In this document: positions 1 through 8,692 of the stretch, in pieces
Position numbering within the stretch: the first letter of the stretch is position 1
Layout of the letters: every line of letters starts with the position of its first letter
Assembly (NCBI GenBank): GCA_900470445.1
Contig: UCAU01000018.1
Coordinates: 1-64,000, forward strand
Reading direction: 5' to 3'
Source: Hyphomicrobiales bacterium
GTDB taxonomy: Bacteria; Pseudomonadota; Alphaproteobacteria; Rhizobiales; Devosiaceae
Length of the DNA: 64,000 bases
Position numbers and translations under genes: made by a program
Notes under the pieces: model-generated
What the model was told of the DNA's origin: nothing
The model's input: only the letters and a program-made list of their open reading frames with translations
The model's database searches: none

Positions 1-84
1 AGGCCGGAATCCATGTCCGCATCTCTCCACGACCATTGGCGTTGATGGATGGTCCACAGCATGGATCCCGGCCTCCGCCGGGAT
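1..84. repeat. Palindromic intergenic element (REP-like)
   Basis: Bases 1-15 and 60-74 are inverted copies of each other (14 of 15 positions pair). The right arm also takes part in a second, perfect hairpin, ATCCCGGC-CTCC-GCCGGGAT, at 65-84. The two hairpins share bases and exclude each other. Nothing in this stretch looks coding. The element probably extends upstream of the window. Short palindromes built around CCCGGC/GCCGGG are common between genes in alphaproteobacteria. No second copy was found in this window. Confidence 0.6.
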
Positions 85-166
85 GACACCGTGTGTGGTA
101 CGAGTCCCGAGTGAACACCCCGGGCATGAACACCCACCCTATATCGGGGCCTTGGAGCCAACACCC

Positions 167-1459
167 CTATTGCAGCGAGGGGAAATAGTCCTTGGCGGTG
201 GGGGCGAGGAGTTCGGGGATGTCGCTCAGCTTGGCGGTCAGCAGGTCTTCGCTGCAGGCGAAGTTGACGTGGGGGAGGCCTTCGAGGGTGAAGAGCACAG
301 CATCGCCGGGGACGAAGCGCAGGGCCAGGTTTGAGGCGATGAGGTCGTTGATGCCGCACTCGTCCTCGAATTGTTCGTCGCCGCTCGAGACGCGATGGGC
401 AATGACATAGTCGATCAGCTCCTGATCGGCACCCCAGTAATAATCCTGCGGTGCCTGGCGCGCGGCCGCCTGGTCGATCTCGCCATCGGCGCCGCCGACC
501 TTCATGGTCGCCACCCAGCCCTTGAATATATTGGCCAGGGCAAAGGGCTCGCCGGTCCTGGTATCGACGATATGGGTGTCGCTGTGATTGTTGGGGTGGG
601 CGCCGGTGCAATAGGTGCTGCCGGATTCCACCCAATTGAGCACAGTGGGCGACAGATAGGAGAGCACGATGCTTTCCTCGTCATATTGGCCCAGCGTGCC
701 CTCGTTCAGGCCCAGGGAATATTCATTGGCGCCGAAGCCGGCATAGACTTGCGCCATGCAGTCGAAAGCGAAGAAACTGAGCGCGGTGTGGCGGCGTTCC
801 AGCGCCTCGTTGGCAAGCCGGGTCGAGGAGCCGTCGGACAGGGACAGGATGCGCGGAAAGGGGAATTTGGTGCGCGGATCGGTGACGTAGCGGAAGGTGG
901 AGCCTTCCAGCGTTTCACTGGCGCCCTCCGCCATCACCACTTCCATCTTGGCGAATTCGTAGGGCGCGGTGTGGGGGGCGAAGATTGCGCCATCGCCGTA
1001 GAACAGCTCGAAGGTGCTGTCACGCAGGCCATAGGGGGTGATTTCGGCAGCGTCGGGCAGCGTGCGGCGGCCGATTTCGGTGAGGGTGATGGGCAGGCTC
1101 TTGGACTTGTCAATGGGCGTCCAGTCGCCGGTGAGGCTGCCATCGCCGGAAAGCGTCACCGACCAGGTGCCGCCGATGGGCGGCACGACATCGCCATATT
1201 GGTTCTCGGTGCAGGTGGTTTGGGTACAGGGGGCTTCTTCCAGCATACTGATCGCTGTGCCGACGCTGCCATTGGCATCGAGCGGGATATCGCCGCCCTT
1301 GGCCAGGTAGCTGTAGCGGCCGGTCAACTGCCCGGCTGCAGGCGCGACCAGCTCGGCCACGATGTCGTGGCCGCCCAGCGTGCCCTTATAGGTGACGGCC
1401 TCAAGGGCAAAGACGGGCGTGGTGGCGAACAGCACGGCGGCGAGAATGGCAAGACGCAT
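167..1459 (-). CDS. Secreted protein of unknown function, possible DUF3298/RsiV-like C-terminal half
   Basis: This 430-residue protein starts with a clear signal peptide: Arg-Leu, then a hydrophobic run to residue ~18 and a cut after Val-Phe-Ala. It is therefore probably periplasmic or secreted. Residues ~240-310 contain a segment with a Tyr-Cys-Thr-Gly-Ala-His-Pro-Asn-Asn core, followed by a Thr-Gly-Glu-Pro-Phe-Ala-Leu segment. This resembles the DUF3298 fold seen in RsiV-type lysozyme-binding proteins, but I make that match by eye only. Several cysteines could form disulfides (Cys-Thr-Gln-Thr-Thr-Cys near residue 100; Cys near 368 and 403). It has no obvious partner gene. The exporter gene upstream on the same strand ends 186 bases away across a hairpin repeat, so it is probably a separate transcript. 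Confidence 0.65.
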   Translation of the reverse strand: MRLAILAAVLFATTPVFALEAVTYKGTLGGHDIVAELVAPAAGQLTGRYSYLAKGGDIPLDANGSVGTAISMLEEAPCTQTTCTENQYGDVVPPIGGTWSVTLSGDGSLTGDWTPIDKSKSLPITLTEIGRRTLPDAAEITPYGLRDSTFELFYGDGAIFAPHTAPYEFAKMEVVMAEGASETLEGSTFRYVTDPRTKFPFPRILSLSDGSSTRLANEALERRHTALSFFAFDCMAQVYAGFGANEYSLGLNEGTLGQYDEESIVLSYLSPTVLNWVESGSTYCTGAHPNNHSDTHIVDTRTGEPFALANIFKGWVATMKVGGADGEIDQAAARQAPQDYYWGADQELIDYVIAHRVSSGDEQFEDECGINDLIASNLALRFVPGDAVLFTLEGLPHVNFACSEDLLTAKLSDIPELLAPTAKDYFPSLQ

Positions 1460-1572
1460 GGAGGAACCCTCGGAACTGGTTTGGCGAGTTTAGCAGGGGT
1501 GAGACGTTCGTCAGCCCCTGCTCCTTGGGGTGGTCTGCAGTATTTTTGCATTCGGAACTTGGTGGCTCCCGC

Positions 1573-1610
1573 CACCCCACCCTCGGTCCCTCCCCATCAA
1601 GGGGAGGGAG
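1573..1610. repeat. Single-arm copy of the CCCTCCCC hairpin repeat family
   Basis: The stretch has a CACCCCACCC lead followed by the perfect hairpin CCTCCCC-ATCAA-GGGGAGG. The same lead and hairpin form one arm of the larger elements at 15198, 31374 and 61464, but here no second arm is found nearby. It lies between the exporter gene (stop at 1645) and the secreted-protein gene (start at 1459), where it could end or stabilise the exporter transcript. Confidence 0.6.
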
Positions 1611-1644
1611 GCGAAGGCTGCGAGCTCCCGGGGCTATTCCGCTA

Positions 1645-3540
1645 TCAGGTGCTGGCGGCCTTGGCGTTGGCCTGGGAGACCAGCTCGTCGGGGATGTCGT
1701 CGAAGCTGGCATAGTTCATGTTGTAGAGCTTGGCGTAGAGGCCGTGCTTTTCCATGAGCTGGTCGTGATTGCCGGTTTCGATCAGTTCGCCATTTTGCAG
1801 CACGATGATGCGATCGGCGCCGCGGATGGTAGCCAGGCGATGGGCGATCACCATGCCGGTGCGGCCTTCGAGCAGGGTCAGCAGGGCCTTCTGGATCTGC
1901 CGTTCGGTGTAGCTGTCGATATTGGCGGTGGCTTCGTCGAGCACCAGGATTTTGGCATCGGCGACGAGGGCGCGGGCGAAGCTGAGCAATTGGCGCTGGC
2001 CCAGCGAGAGGTTGGAGCCGCGCTGTTCGAGCACGGCATCATAGCCGCCGGGCATCTGGGTGATGAAATCATGCGCGCCCACGGCCTTGGCCGCAGCGAT
2101 GACATCGTCACGGGTGGCTGATGCCTTGTTGTAGCGGATGTTTTCGAACACCGTGCCGGTGAAGAGGAACGGCTCCTGCAGCACCATGGCGACCTGTTCG
2201 CCCAGCGATTCCTGGGTGACATCGCGCACGTCATGGCCGCCGACGAGAATCTCGCCGGACTGCACTTCGTAGAAGCGGTGGACCAGGGACATGGCGGAGG
2301 TTTTGCCCGAGCCGGTGGGGCCGACCAGAGCGACGGTTTCGCCTGGATTGACCTTGAAGCTGACATTCTTGAGCACGGGGCGATCTTCGCGATAGCCGAA
2401 GGTCACGTCCTTGAATTCGACCGAGCCGTCCATGTCGCCGGTGAGCACCTTGGCGTCGGGCTTGTCCTTGATGGAGACCGGCACGTCGAGCACTTCGGTG
2501 ATGCGGCGGCCCGAAGTCATGGCGCGCTGCATGATGGAATATTGCATGGTGAGCGAGCGGATCGGATCGAAAAAGCGCTGGATATAGAACAGGAATGCCA
2601 CAACGACGCCGATTTCGAGCCCGCCATTGAGCACGAGCGAGCCGCCGACGACCACGACCACCGCCATGGCGATACCGGTGAGACTATCGACGATCGGGAC
2701 CATGACCTGGGCGAAGCGCGAGCCGGTCAGCTGGGTCAAAAGGTTGGTGTGGGCCTTGTCGTCATAGAGGTCGAAATTGACCTTCTGGCGATCCAGATTC
2801 TGCACGGTGCGCACGCCATGAATGCCTTCGGCCATGGCGCCGGCAGTGACCGAATTGGTCTCGTGGGCGGCCATGAAGGCGCGCTTGGCCGGGGGCAGCC
2901 AGAAGATGCGCACGATGAACAGGATCGGCATGGTGGAGAGGGTGAGCAGGCCGAGCCGGAAATCGAGCGTCAGCAGCACGACGACAATGCCGACCAGCAG
3001 CACCATATCGCCGACCGAAATCACCGAGGTTTCGAGGAATTCCTGCATGGAATTGACGTCACCCTGCAGCCGGCTCATCAGGCGGCCGACTTCGGTCTTG
3101 TCCATGAAGCTGAGCGAGACGCGCTGCAGCTGGGCGAACATGGCGCGGCGCATGTCGAACAGCACGTTTTCGGCGACCTGACCGACTTCGGTTTCCTGGA
3201 TATAGGAGGCGCCGAAATTGAACAGCACGGCGACGGCGAAGGCGAGCACGGCCCAGGCCAGATTGGCGGTGCTGCCGCCCTTGGTCATGCCGCTATCGAT
3301 GGCCCAGCCGATGATCAGCGGAATGGCCAATTGGGTGATGGTGAAGATGAGCACCGCCGCCACCGAGAGATAGATGCGCTTGCGATAGGGGTGCACGAAA
3401 GCCCAGATGCGCCGGACCGTCTTGGGGTCATAGGCGGCGCCGAAGACTTCTTCTTCGATGCGGTGGGAGCCGACACTGGCGCGCGGGGGGCGCTGGCCGG
3501 GAAAGGCTGCAACTTCGCGTTCTTCATCCATCACGCTCAT
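1645..3540 (-). CDS. ABC exporter half-transporter, subunit with intact Walker B glutamate
   Basis: The 631-residue protein has the MsbA/MdlB layout: a six-helix membrane domain (~50-330) and a nucleotide-binding domain (~370-610). Walker A is GPTGSGKT (407-414), Walker B ends in Asp-Glu (Glu536 is the catalytic base) and the switch histidine is His567. The signature motif reads LSLGQ (511-515) instead of LSGGQ. The upstream partner gene overlaps its ATG by 4 bases (ATGA), so the two are translationally coupled and very likely form a heterodimer. The partner has the opposite defect: a good signature but Asp in place of the catalytic Glu. Together they give one intact and one degenerate ATP site. 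The substrate cannot be read from sequence; lipid or drug export is usual for the family. Confidence 0.9.
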   Translation of the reverse strand: MSVMDEEREVAAFPGQRPPRASVGSHRIEEEVFGAAYDPKTVRRIWAFVHPYRKRIYLSVAAVLIFTITQLAIPLIIGWAIDSGMTKGGSTANLAWAVLAFAVAVLFNFGASYIQETEVGQVAENVLFDMRRAMFAQLQRVSLSFMDKTEVGRLMSRLQGDVNSMQEFLETSVISVGDMVLLVGIVVVLLTLDFRLGLLTLSTMPILFIVRIFWLPPAKRAFMAAHETNSVTAGAMAEGIHGVRTVQNLDRQKVNFDLYDDKAHTNLLTQLTGSRFAQVMVPIVDSLTGIAMAVVVVVGGSLVLNGGLEIGVVVAFLFYIQRFFDPIRSLTMQYSIMQRAMTSGRRITEVLDVPVSIKDKPDAKVLTGDMDGSVEFKDVTFGYREDRPVLKNVSFKVNPGETVALVGPTGSGKTSAMSLVHRFYEVQSGEILVGGHDVRDVTQESLGEQVAMVLQEPFLFTGTVFENIRYNKASATRDDVIAAAKAVGAHDFITQMPGGYDAVLEQRGSNLSLGQRQLLSFARALVADAKILVLDEATANIDSYTERQIQKALLTLLEGRTGMVIAHRLATIRGADRIIVLQNGELIETGNHDQLMEKHGLYAKLYNMNYASFDDIPDELVSQANAKAAST

Positions 3541-5393
3541 TGTGCGGCGCTCCCGATTTCGACGTCATCTGTGGGGCGGGTCTGCAAGTCATAGAGCGCG
3601 CGATAGCGGCCGCCCTTGGCCAGCAATTCCTCGTGGCTGCCGCGTTCGACGATCTTGCCGTTCTCGAGGAAGAGGATGGTATCGGCGTGGAGCAGCGAAG
3701 AGAGGCGATGCGAGATAATCAGGGTGACCCGGTTGCTCGCGTAACGGCGAATGGCGCTGCGAATGCGGTGTTCGGTGCCGGCATCGATGGCGGCGGTGGA
3801 ATCGTCGAACACCATGACGGCGGGCTTGAGCACGAGGCTACGCGCAATGGCGAGGCGCTGGCGCTGGCCGCCCGAGAGGGAGACGCCGCGCTCACCCACG
3901 ACCGTATCGTAATCGGTGGGCAGGCCCATGATATAATTGTGCAATTGGGCGCTTTCGGCGGCGCGCTCGATCTTGGTTTCCTTGGCCCAGGGATCGCCAT
4001 AGGCAATGTTGTTTTCGATCGTAGTGGTGAAGAGGAAGCTGTCCTGCTGCACCACGGCCACGGCGCGGCGCAAAGATTGCAGCGTCACTTCGCTGACATC
4101 CTGGCCATCGATGGTGATCTTGCCGCCGCTCAGATCATAAAAGCGCGGGATGAGATGGGCGAGGGTCGACTTGCCGCTGCCGGGGGCGCCGACAATGCCG
4201 ATGGTCTGGCCGGCCTTGGCCTCGAAGCTGACGCCATCGAGCGTCGGGTGATTGGCACCGGGATAGGTGAAATGCACATCGTCGAATTTGAGCGTGCCCT
4301 TGGTCACCTTGAGCTCGGTGGCGCCCGGCTTGTCGTCGATTTCCAGCGGCTCATCGAGAAAGGCGAAGAAGCGATCGCCGCAGGTGGAGGCGCGAGCGAA
4401 GGAATTGACCATGAGGCCGAGCTGGCGCACCGGCATTTGCAATATGGTCATGAAGGTGAGGAAGCTGGCGAGCGTGCCCACGCTCATATCGCCCGAGATG
4501 ACCTTGTTGCCGCCGAACCAGAGCACGAGGCCCATGGCGGTGAAGAAGGATGCCGTCATGGCCGAGGTGTTGCGGACGCGCACGCCGACGCGCTCATGGG
4601 CCAGCTCGAGCGCTTCGGCGGAGGCGACGTTGAACTTGGTCATCTCGAATTTCTGGCCGGAAAAGGCGCGGACGACGCGAATGCCGGCGAGATTTTCTTC
4701 CATGACGCGGGTGAGGCCCGAGAGCTTTTCCTGCAAAACCAGCCAGGTCTTGCGCAGGGTGAGCTGGGCAACCGAGGAGCGCCAGGCGACGAAGGGCACA
4801 AAGCTCAGGCTGAGCAGACCCAGCAGCACATCGGTGGTGAGCAGCATATAGGCGCCGACCCCGATCAGCACCGAGAGCAGCACGACGCGCACCATGCCGG
4901 TGGCGAAGAACATGCGCACACCATCCAGATCGAGCAGGCCGATGGTGATGAGATCGCCGGTATGGACCTTGTCGTGATAGGAATAGCTCAGGCGCTGGAT
5001 CTTTTCGTAGAAGGCCAGGCGTAGCTCGTAGCCGATATAATGGCCCACCGATTCCGAATAATAGTTCTGCAGCAGGGTGAAGACGCCGCGCGCCACCGAG
5101 ACGGTGAGCAGCAGGATGGCGCTCCACATCAGCGCCTGCTGGGCATCACCGGCGCCGACCGCCAGGATGCCCTGCGCCTGATCGACCGCGTGACCCAATA
5201 GGCGCGGGATCATCAGCTGCAAGACCGAGGCGACGATGGTGGCGCCAACAGCGGCGGCCGCCTGCCAGGGATGGCGGAAGGAGAATTTGGCAATCCGCAG
5301 CAGGGTTCCCTCACCCTTTCCAGCGTGAGCGGCGGCCACATGGGCCCGTGCATCGCCGCGTGATCGGACGCGGCCAGCCTTATTGGTGGTCAA
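3537..5393 (-). CDS. ABC exporter half-transporter, subunit with degenerate Walker B
   Basis: This is the first gene of the two-gene exporter operon (618 residues). The membrane domain spans ~35-335 and the nucleotide-binding domain ~365-610. Walker A is GAPGSGKST (402-410), the signature is canonical LSGGQ (506-510) and the switch histidine is His562. Walker B ends Phe-Asp-Asp, so Asp531 replaces the catalytic glutamate. Paired with the LSLGQ of the partner, this makes the degenerate site of an asymmetric exporter of the BmrCD or TM287/288 kind. The frame opens with TTG, and no ATG or GTG lies closer than residue 19 (GTG). The true start is uncertain by up to ~20 residues. The residues before ~30 are basic and poorly structured. 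Confidence 0.88.
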   Translation of the reverse strand: MTTNKAGRVRSRGDARAHVAAAHAGKGEGTLLRIAKFSFRHPWQAAAAVGATIVASVLQLMIPRLLGHAVDQAQGILAVGAGDAQQALMWSAILLLTVSVARGVFTLLQNYYSESVGHYIGYELRLAFYEKIQRLSYSYHDKVHTGDLITIGLLDLDGVRMFFATGMVRVVLLSVLIGVGAYMLLTTDVLLGLLSLSFVPFVAWRSSVAQLTLRKTWLVLQEKLSGLTRVMEENLAGIRVVRAFSGQKFEMTKFNVASAEALELAHERVGVRVRNTSAMTASFFTAMGLVLWFGGNKVISGDMSVGTLASFLTFMTILQMPVRQLGLMVNSFARASTCGDRFFAFLDEPLEIDDKPGATELKVTKGTLKFDDVHFTYPGANHPTLDGVSFEAKAGQTIGIVGAPGSGKSTLAHLIPRFYDLSGGKITIDGQDVSEVTLQSLRRAVAVVQQDSFLFTTTIENNIAYGDPWAKETKIERAAESAQLHNYIMGLPTDYDTVVGERGVSLSGGQRQRLAIARSLVLKPAVMVFDDSTAAIDAGTEHRIRSAIRRYASNRVTLIISHRLSSLLHADTILFLENGKIVERGSHEELLAKGGRYRALYDLQTRPTDDVEIGSAAQ

Positions 5394-5572
5394 GGAAGTA
5401 TCCAGACTTCAATATATAAATGTGTGGGTCCAGGCGAATGCGGGAGAAACGCACATTCGGGACTAGGACAAATCAACTCGCACCAATAGAAAACGCTCAT
5501 TCGCGCTGCCATTCAAGATCGAATCTAAGCAAAAAATGCAAAGTCCGACCCCGATGACGCGCAATGGCGCCT

Positions 5573-6556
5573 TCATTGCGGCAGATTGAGCTCCGGATAG
5601 ATCAAAGCGGAGCATTGCCGGTTATTGGCATCGAGTTGCGCCTGCTCGGCGGCGGTGACCTGGCCGGTATAGATGGCGTTCCACAAATCGTCTTTTTCCA
5701 CCCCTTCGAGCCCGCATTGGCAATAGGTGACGCAGAGCGGCGCAGAGGTGCCGCCCGTGGTGCAGGTCTGCTGGCAGGATTTAAGGAAATCGGCACTGCG
5801 CATGGCGATTTCGGGATGGGTCAGCGAGGCCAGTGGGAACAGCACGGCGAGCAGCAGCGGCTGATGCAGCAAATAGATGAGCAGGCTCCAGCGGCCGGCG
5901 CCGGCCAGCGTGGTGGCGAGGCGGTTTTTGGGCTGGATCGCGGCCAGCTTGTCGGCCAGCGGGGAGGCCAGCAGCAGGCGGGTGGCGATGACGCCGAGCA
6001 GGACGAGGCCGAACCAGGGGAAGATGGGGACCAGATCATTGGCGGGGGGCGGGACGGTCCAGAAGCCGAGGATTGACCAGGTCTTGGCGTTGAACAGGGG
6101 ATCGGCATAGGCGAAATGGGCGCCGATGACGGCGATAGCGACCAGGGCCACCAGCCAGAGCGGGGCGCGCAGGAAGGGCAGCGCCATGAGGCTGAACAGC
6201 GCGATGGCATGCAGCACGCCGAAATAGACGAAGCTATCGGGGAAGGCGACATAGGTAGCCACGGTGATGATGACAGCGCCGGCGGCAACGAAGACCCAAC
6301 GCTTCCAGAAGGCGCGCCAGCGGATGGCCCGGCCATGGCCGAGCACGAGACCGACGCCGACGAGGAACAGGAAGACCGAGAGAATGGTGCGGGCGATCAC
6401 CACCCATTGCGGATCGTAGCCGACATCGGCAGCGATGAAGCGGAAATAGCTGAGGTCCCAGCACAGGTGATAGGCGATCATGGCGATGATCGCGACGCCG
6501 CGGGCGATGTCGATAATGGCAAAGCGCGGGCGCGCTGCCGGGGCGGGAATGGTCAT
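5573..6556 (-). CDS. DUF1624 membrane protein (heparan-alpha-glucosaminide acetyltransferase-like) with Cys-rich tail
   Basis: The 327-residue protein has about seven to eight membrane helices. It opens with an Ile-Asp-Ile-Ala-Arg-Gly-Val-Ala motif and a following His in the first helix (Ala-Tyr-His-Leu-Cys-Trp-Asp). This is the signature of DUF1624/HGSNAT-type membrane acyltransferases, which transfer an acetyl group across the membrane to a sugar. The chosen ATG has a GAGG ribosome site 6-7 bases upstream; an in-frame start 12 codons earlier has none. After the last helix (~residue 250) comes a hydrophilic tail of ~75 residues with six cysteines, probably outside the cytoplasm. It is the last gene of the operon that begins with the polysaccharide deacetylase fusion, which suggests it modifies an exported polysaccharide (inference). 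Confidence 0.75.
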   Translation of the reverse strand: MTIPAPAARPRFAIIDIARGVAIIAMIAYHLCWDLSYFRFIAADVGYDPQWVVIARTILSVFLFLVGVGLVLGHGRAIRWRAFWKRWVFVAAGAVIITVATYVAFPDSFVYFGVLHAIALFSLMALPFLRAPLWLVALVAIAVIGAHFAYADPLFNAKTWSILGFWTVPPPANDLVPIFPWFGLVLLGVIATRLLLASPLADKLAAIQPKNRLATTLAGAGRWSLLIYLLHQPLLLAVLFPLASLTHPEIAMRSADFLKSCQQTCTTGGTSAPLCVTYCQCGLEGVEKDDLWNAIYTGQVTAAEQAQLDANNRQCSALIYPELNLPQ

Positions 6557-6586
6557 GCTTGCCCTCGGGCAGTGTTTGGTCGGGGC

Positions 6587-6604
6587 GCACAATGACCTTT
6601 GTGC
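6587..6604. promoter_or_regulatory. Perfect inverted repeat between the GNAT-like and DUF1624 genes
   Basis: GCACAA-TGACCT-TTGTGC is a perfect 6-base inverted repeat in the 57-base gap inside the operon. It has no following T-run, so it is not a standard terminator. It could be a protein-binding site, an mRNA hairpin, or chance. Confidence 0.3.
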
Positions 6605-6613
6605 TGCGCCGGT

Positions 6614-7708
6614 TCAATCGTGAAAGTCGGTGACCAGGCGGCTCCAGTCTTCGCCCAGGAGGCCGCCCAGATAGACATCGCCACGCTGGGCGGCGTCGAC
6701 AATGGCGGGATCGCGGGTGGAGATGCAGTAGAAGCCGCGTGGGACAAAGCTTACGCCCTTGCGGCGGCATAGAGCTTCCATGAGGAAGGGTTGCGTCATG
6801 CCCTGCACGCTCACGCAGCCGAGGGAATCGGCATGGGCGAGCAGATCAGCGATGACGGCGCCCTCCTGCCCCGGACGCGCCAGAATATTGAGCAGGCGCG
6901 CCACGCCGCCGGGGCGGGCATAGAAGACGCTGCAGCCGGCGAGGGTGCCGTTTTCGTCGCGCACCTGCCGCAGGGTCAGCGGGCCGGTAATGGTGTTGAG
7001 GCCGGCCATGTCCAGCGTCCAGCCCAATTCGGGGGCGCTCCAGACGGGGTGGACGGCGAAGCGTTCGACCAGACTTGGTGCGGCGGCGATGAAGTCGGCG
7101 CGGGAGATGGCGGCCCCCTGCCCGTCTGGTGGTGGCACGAGGCTGGGCATGAGGCGGCGGAGCGCGGCGTCTATGGGCTTGGCGAGAAGGCTGGCGAGGC
7201 GCGCCAGCGATGGCGGGAGCCTGGTAGCGGCGCGGTTGGCCAACCAGCCGGCGGGGCGCAGGACATGGCGCCAATCCAGACTCTGGATGGGCAGGACGTG
7301 GCCACCCACGGCCTTCCAGTGATCGGCACTGAGCGGATTGGCGCTGTCGGAAAAGCAGAAGGCCTGATTGCGGGCGCGGATGGTGAGCACCATATCGGCG
7401 CCGCCGCGCGTGCGCTTGGCCGGGTCGGTCATGTAATTGCTCATCAGGCGGCCGGTAATGGCTTGGCCGTTAACGCGGACCTGCATGGGGATGACCAGCA
7501 GGGCGCTGTCGATGGCGCCGTCGGGGTCGCGATGGACGAGGCTGCCTTCGGTCTCGCTATAGAGGGGGGAGCCGAAAAAGCTTTGCTCGAAATAGAGGAG
7601 AAATTCGGAGCTGGGCGCGGCGCCCTTGCGGAAGACGCGCTGGAACAGGGCCGCCACTTCGGGCACGTCGGCACGCTGCATCGGCGTGATGGCTTTGAGG
7701 CGCGTCAT
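6614..7708 (-). CDS. GNAT-like acyltransferase of a polysaccharide locus
   Basis: The 364-residue soluble protein begins with an Arg-x-Asp-Val-Pro-Glu-Val-Ala-Ala-Leu-Phe segment, typical of the first helix of GNAT-fold acyltransferases. A second GNAT-like stretch appears near residues 230-330 (Leu-Arg-Gln-Val-Arg-Asp-Glu-Asn-Gly-Thr-Leu-Ala-Gly). This suggests two GNAT domains, as in FemAB-like or cyclic-lipid acyltransferases. No acetyl-CoA loop is clean enough to call by eye. Its ATG overlaps the stop of the deacetylase gene by 4 bases, so the two are coupled. Position in the operon suggests a role in decorating a surface polysaccharide. The exact reaction is unknown. Confidence 0.65.
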   Translation of the reverse strand: MTRLKAITPMQRADVPEVAALFQRVFRKGAAPSSEFLLYFEQSFFGSPLYSETEGSLVHRDPDGAIDSALLVIPMQVRVNGQAITGRLMSNYMTDPAKRTRGGADMVLTIRARNQAFCFSDSANPLSADHWKAVGGHVLPIQSLDWRHVLRPAGWLANRAATRLPPSLARLASLLAKPIDAALRRLMPSLVPPPDGQGAAISRADFIAAAPSLVERFAVHPVWSAPELGWTLDMAGLNTITGPLTLRQVRDENGTLAGCSVFYARPGGVARLLNILARPGQEGAVIADLLAHADSLGCVSVQGMTQPFLMEALCRRKGVSFVPRGFYCISTRDPAIVDAAQRGDVYLGGLLGEDWSRLVTDFHD

Positions 7709-8670
7709 GATGCCGGCCGGGCCCCGATCTGATGCAGGGTGTCGGCGACGGTCTCGATGGCCAGATCGCGGCGGCGCACCATGTCGAGCACCGCGGCGAA
7801 GCGGGCGGGCGAGCAGCCGATGGGGCTGGGGTCGGGGCGAACATCATGGGTGTAAAAGATCAGCCAGCCGCCATGGCGCTGCAATTGATCGAGCAGCAGG
7901 CCGATGCTGTCGAGATCGCCCGACACATCGTACAGCTCCTGGGCATGCAAATGGGCCAGATCGATCCAGCCGCGATTAATGCCGGGCTGAATGCCGCGCA
8001 GGCCGGCGAATCGAGGGGCCAGCAGGCGCTTGGCATTGAGCGACACGACGCCGAACGGGTAGGCGAAGGAGGTCGGCGCCTGCCCGCTCAGCGCCGCGAT
8101 TGCCGATGTATTGGCAGCAACATCGGCAATGAGTTGGTCCGGCGCAACGCGCTGGACATTGATGTGGTTGCTGGTGTGTCCCCCAATTTCATGGCGATTT
8201 CTCGCCAAATTTGCGGCCACATCTGGGCCGGCGATCAGCTGGCCATTTCGAAATCGCCAGCCAGCCGATCGGCAAAATAGAAAGGTGCCGCGGGCATTAT
8301 GGACTTCGAGCAGCGGCGCGGCATTGTCGGCGGCCGAGAGGGGGGAATCGTCGAAGCTGAACGAGACCACGGGCCGCTCCAGCGCCAGCCGGAATGGCCG
8401 GAACGGCACGGCGCGGGCCAGCCGCCGCGAGGCGCCGGCAAGGGGCACCTGCAGGTTTTGCGGATCGATGAAAATCTGCGCGCTGGCGCGATAGCTGGGC
8501 GTCAGGACTTGCGGGGTAGCGAGCGCGAGGGCAGCGCAGCACAGGGCCCCTGCCCCGGCCCAATAGCGGGCACGCCAGAGCTGGCCGAGATAGTCGCCCA
8601 AGGCGGGCGGCACTGGAGGAACCGGGCGGACAAGGGTGGCCGTTTCGGTAACGATGTCGGAGCGAAACAT
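7705..8670 (-). CDS. Polysaccharide deacetylase carrying a truncated Wzz/GumC-like N-terminus
   Basis: The 321-residue protein combines two families. Residues ~25-75 look like the start of a chain-length determinant (Wzz/GumC): an amphipathic Tyr-Leu-Gly-Gln-Leu-Trp-Arg-Ala-Arg start, one membrane helix (~38-55), then Tyr-Arg-Ala-Ser-Ala-Gln-Ile-Phe-Ile-Asp-Pro-Gln-Asn-Leu-Gln. From ~95 onward it is a NodB-type polysaccharide deacetylase with SFDDSP (105-110, metal Asp) and His-Thr-Ser-Asn-His (165-169, metal histidines). The periplasmic body and C-terminal helix of Wzz are missing. The chosen ATG has a GGTGG ribosome site; a GTG three codons upstream has none. A GTG at residue 75 could start a separate deacetylase. 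The gene heads an operon with the GNAT-like and DUF1624 genes. Confidence 0.75.
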   Translation of the reverse strand: MFRSDIVTETATLVRPVPPVPPALGDYLGQLWRARYWAGAGALCCAALALATPQVLTPSYRASAQIFIDPQNLQVPLAGASRRLARAVPFRPFRLALERPVVSFSFDDSPLSAADNAAPLLEVHNARGTFLFCRSAGWRFRNGQLIAGPDVAANLARNRHEIGGHTSNHINVQRVAPDQLIADVAANTSAIAALSGQAPTSFAYPFGVVSLNAKRLLAPRFAGLRGIQPGINRGWIDLAHLHAQELYDVSGDLDSIGLLLDQLQRHGGWLIFYTHDVRPDPSPIGCSPARFAAVLDMVRRRDLAIETVADTLHQIGARPAS

Positions 8671-8692
8671 GGATGCCACCAGTATGTCATGG

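Noticed and set aside
371..1714. Plus-strand frame over the first secreted-protein gene
   Set aside because: It crosses the intergenic hairpin repeat and lacks any domain; the minus-strand gene has a signal peptide.
5520..5572. Terminator after the DUF1624 gene
   Set aside because: A T-run is present, but the possible stem is only 4-5 bases and not convincing.
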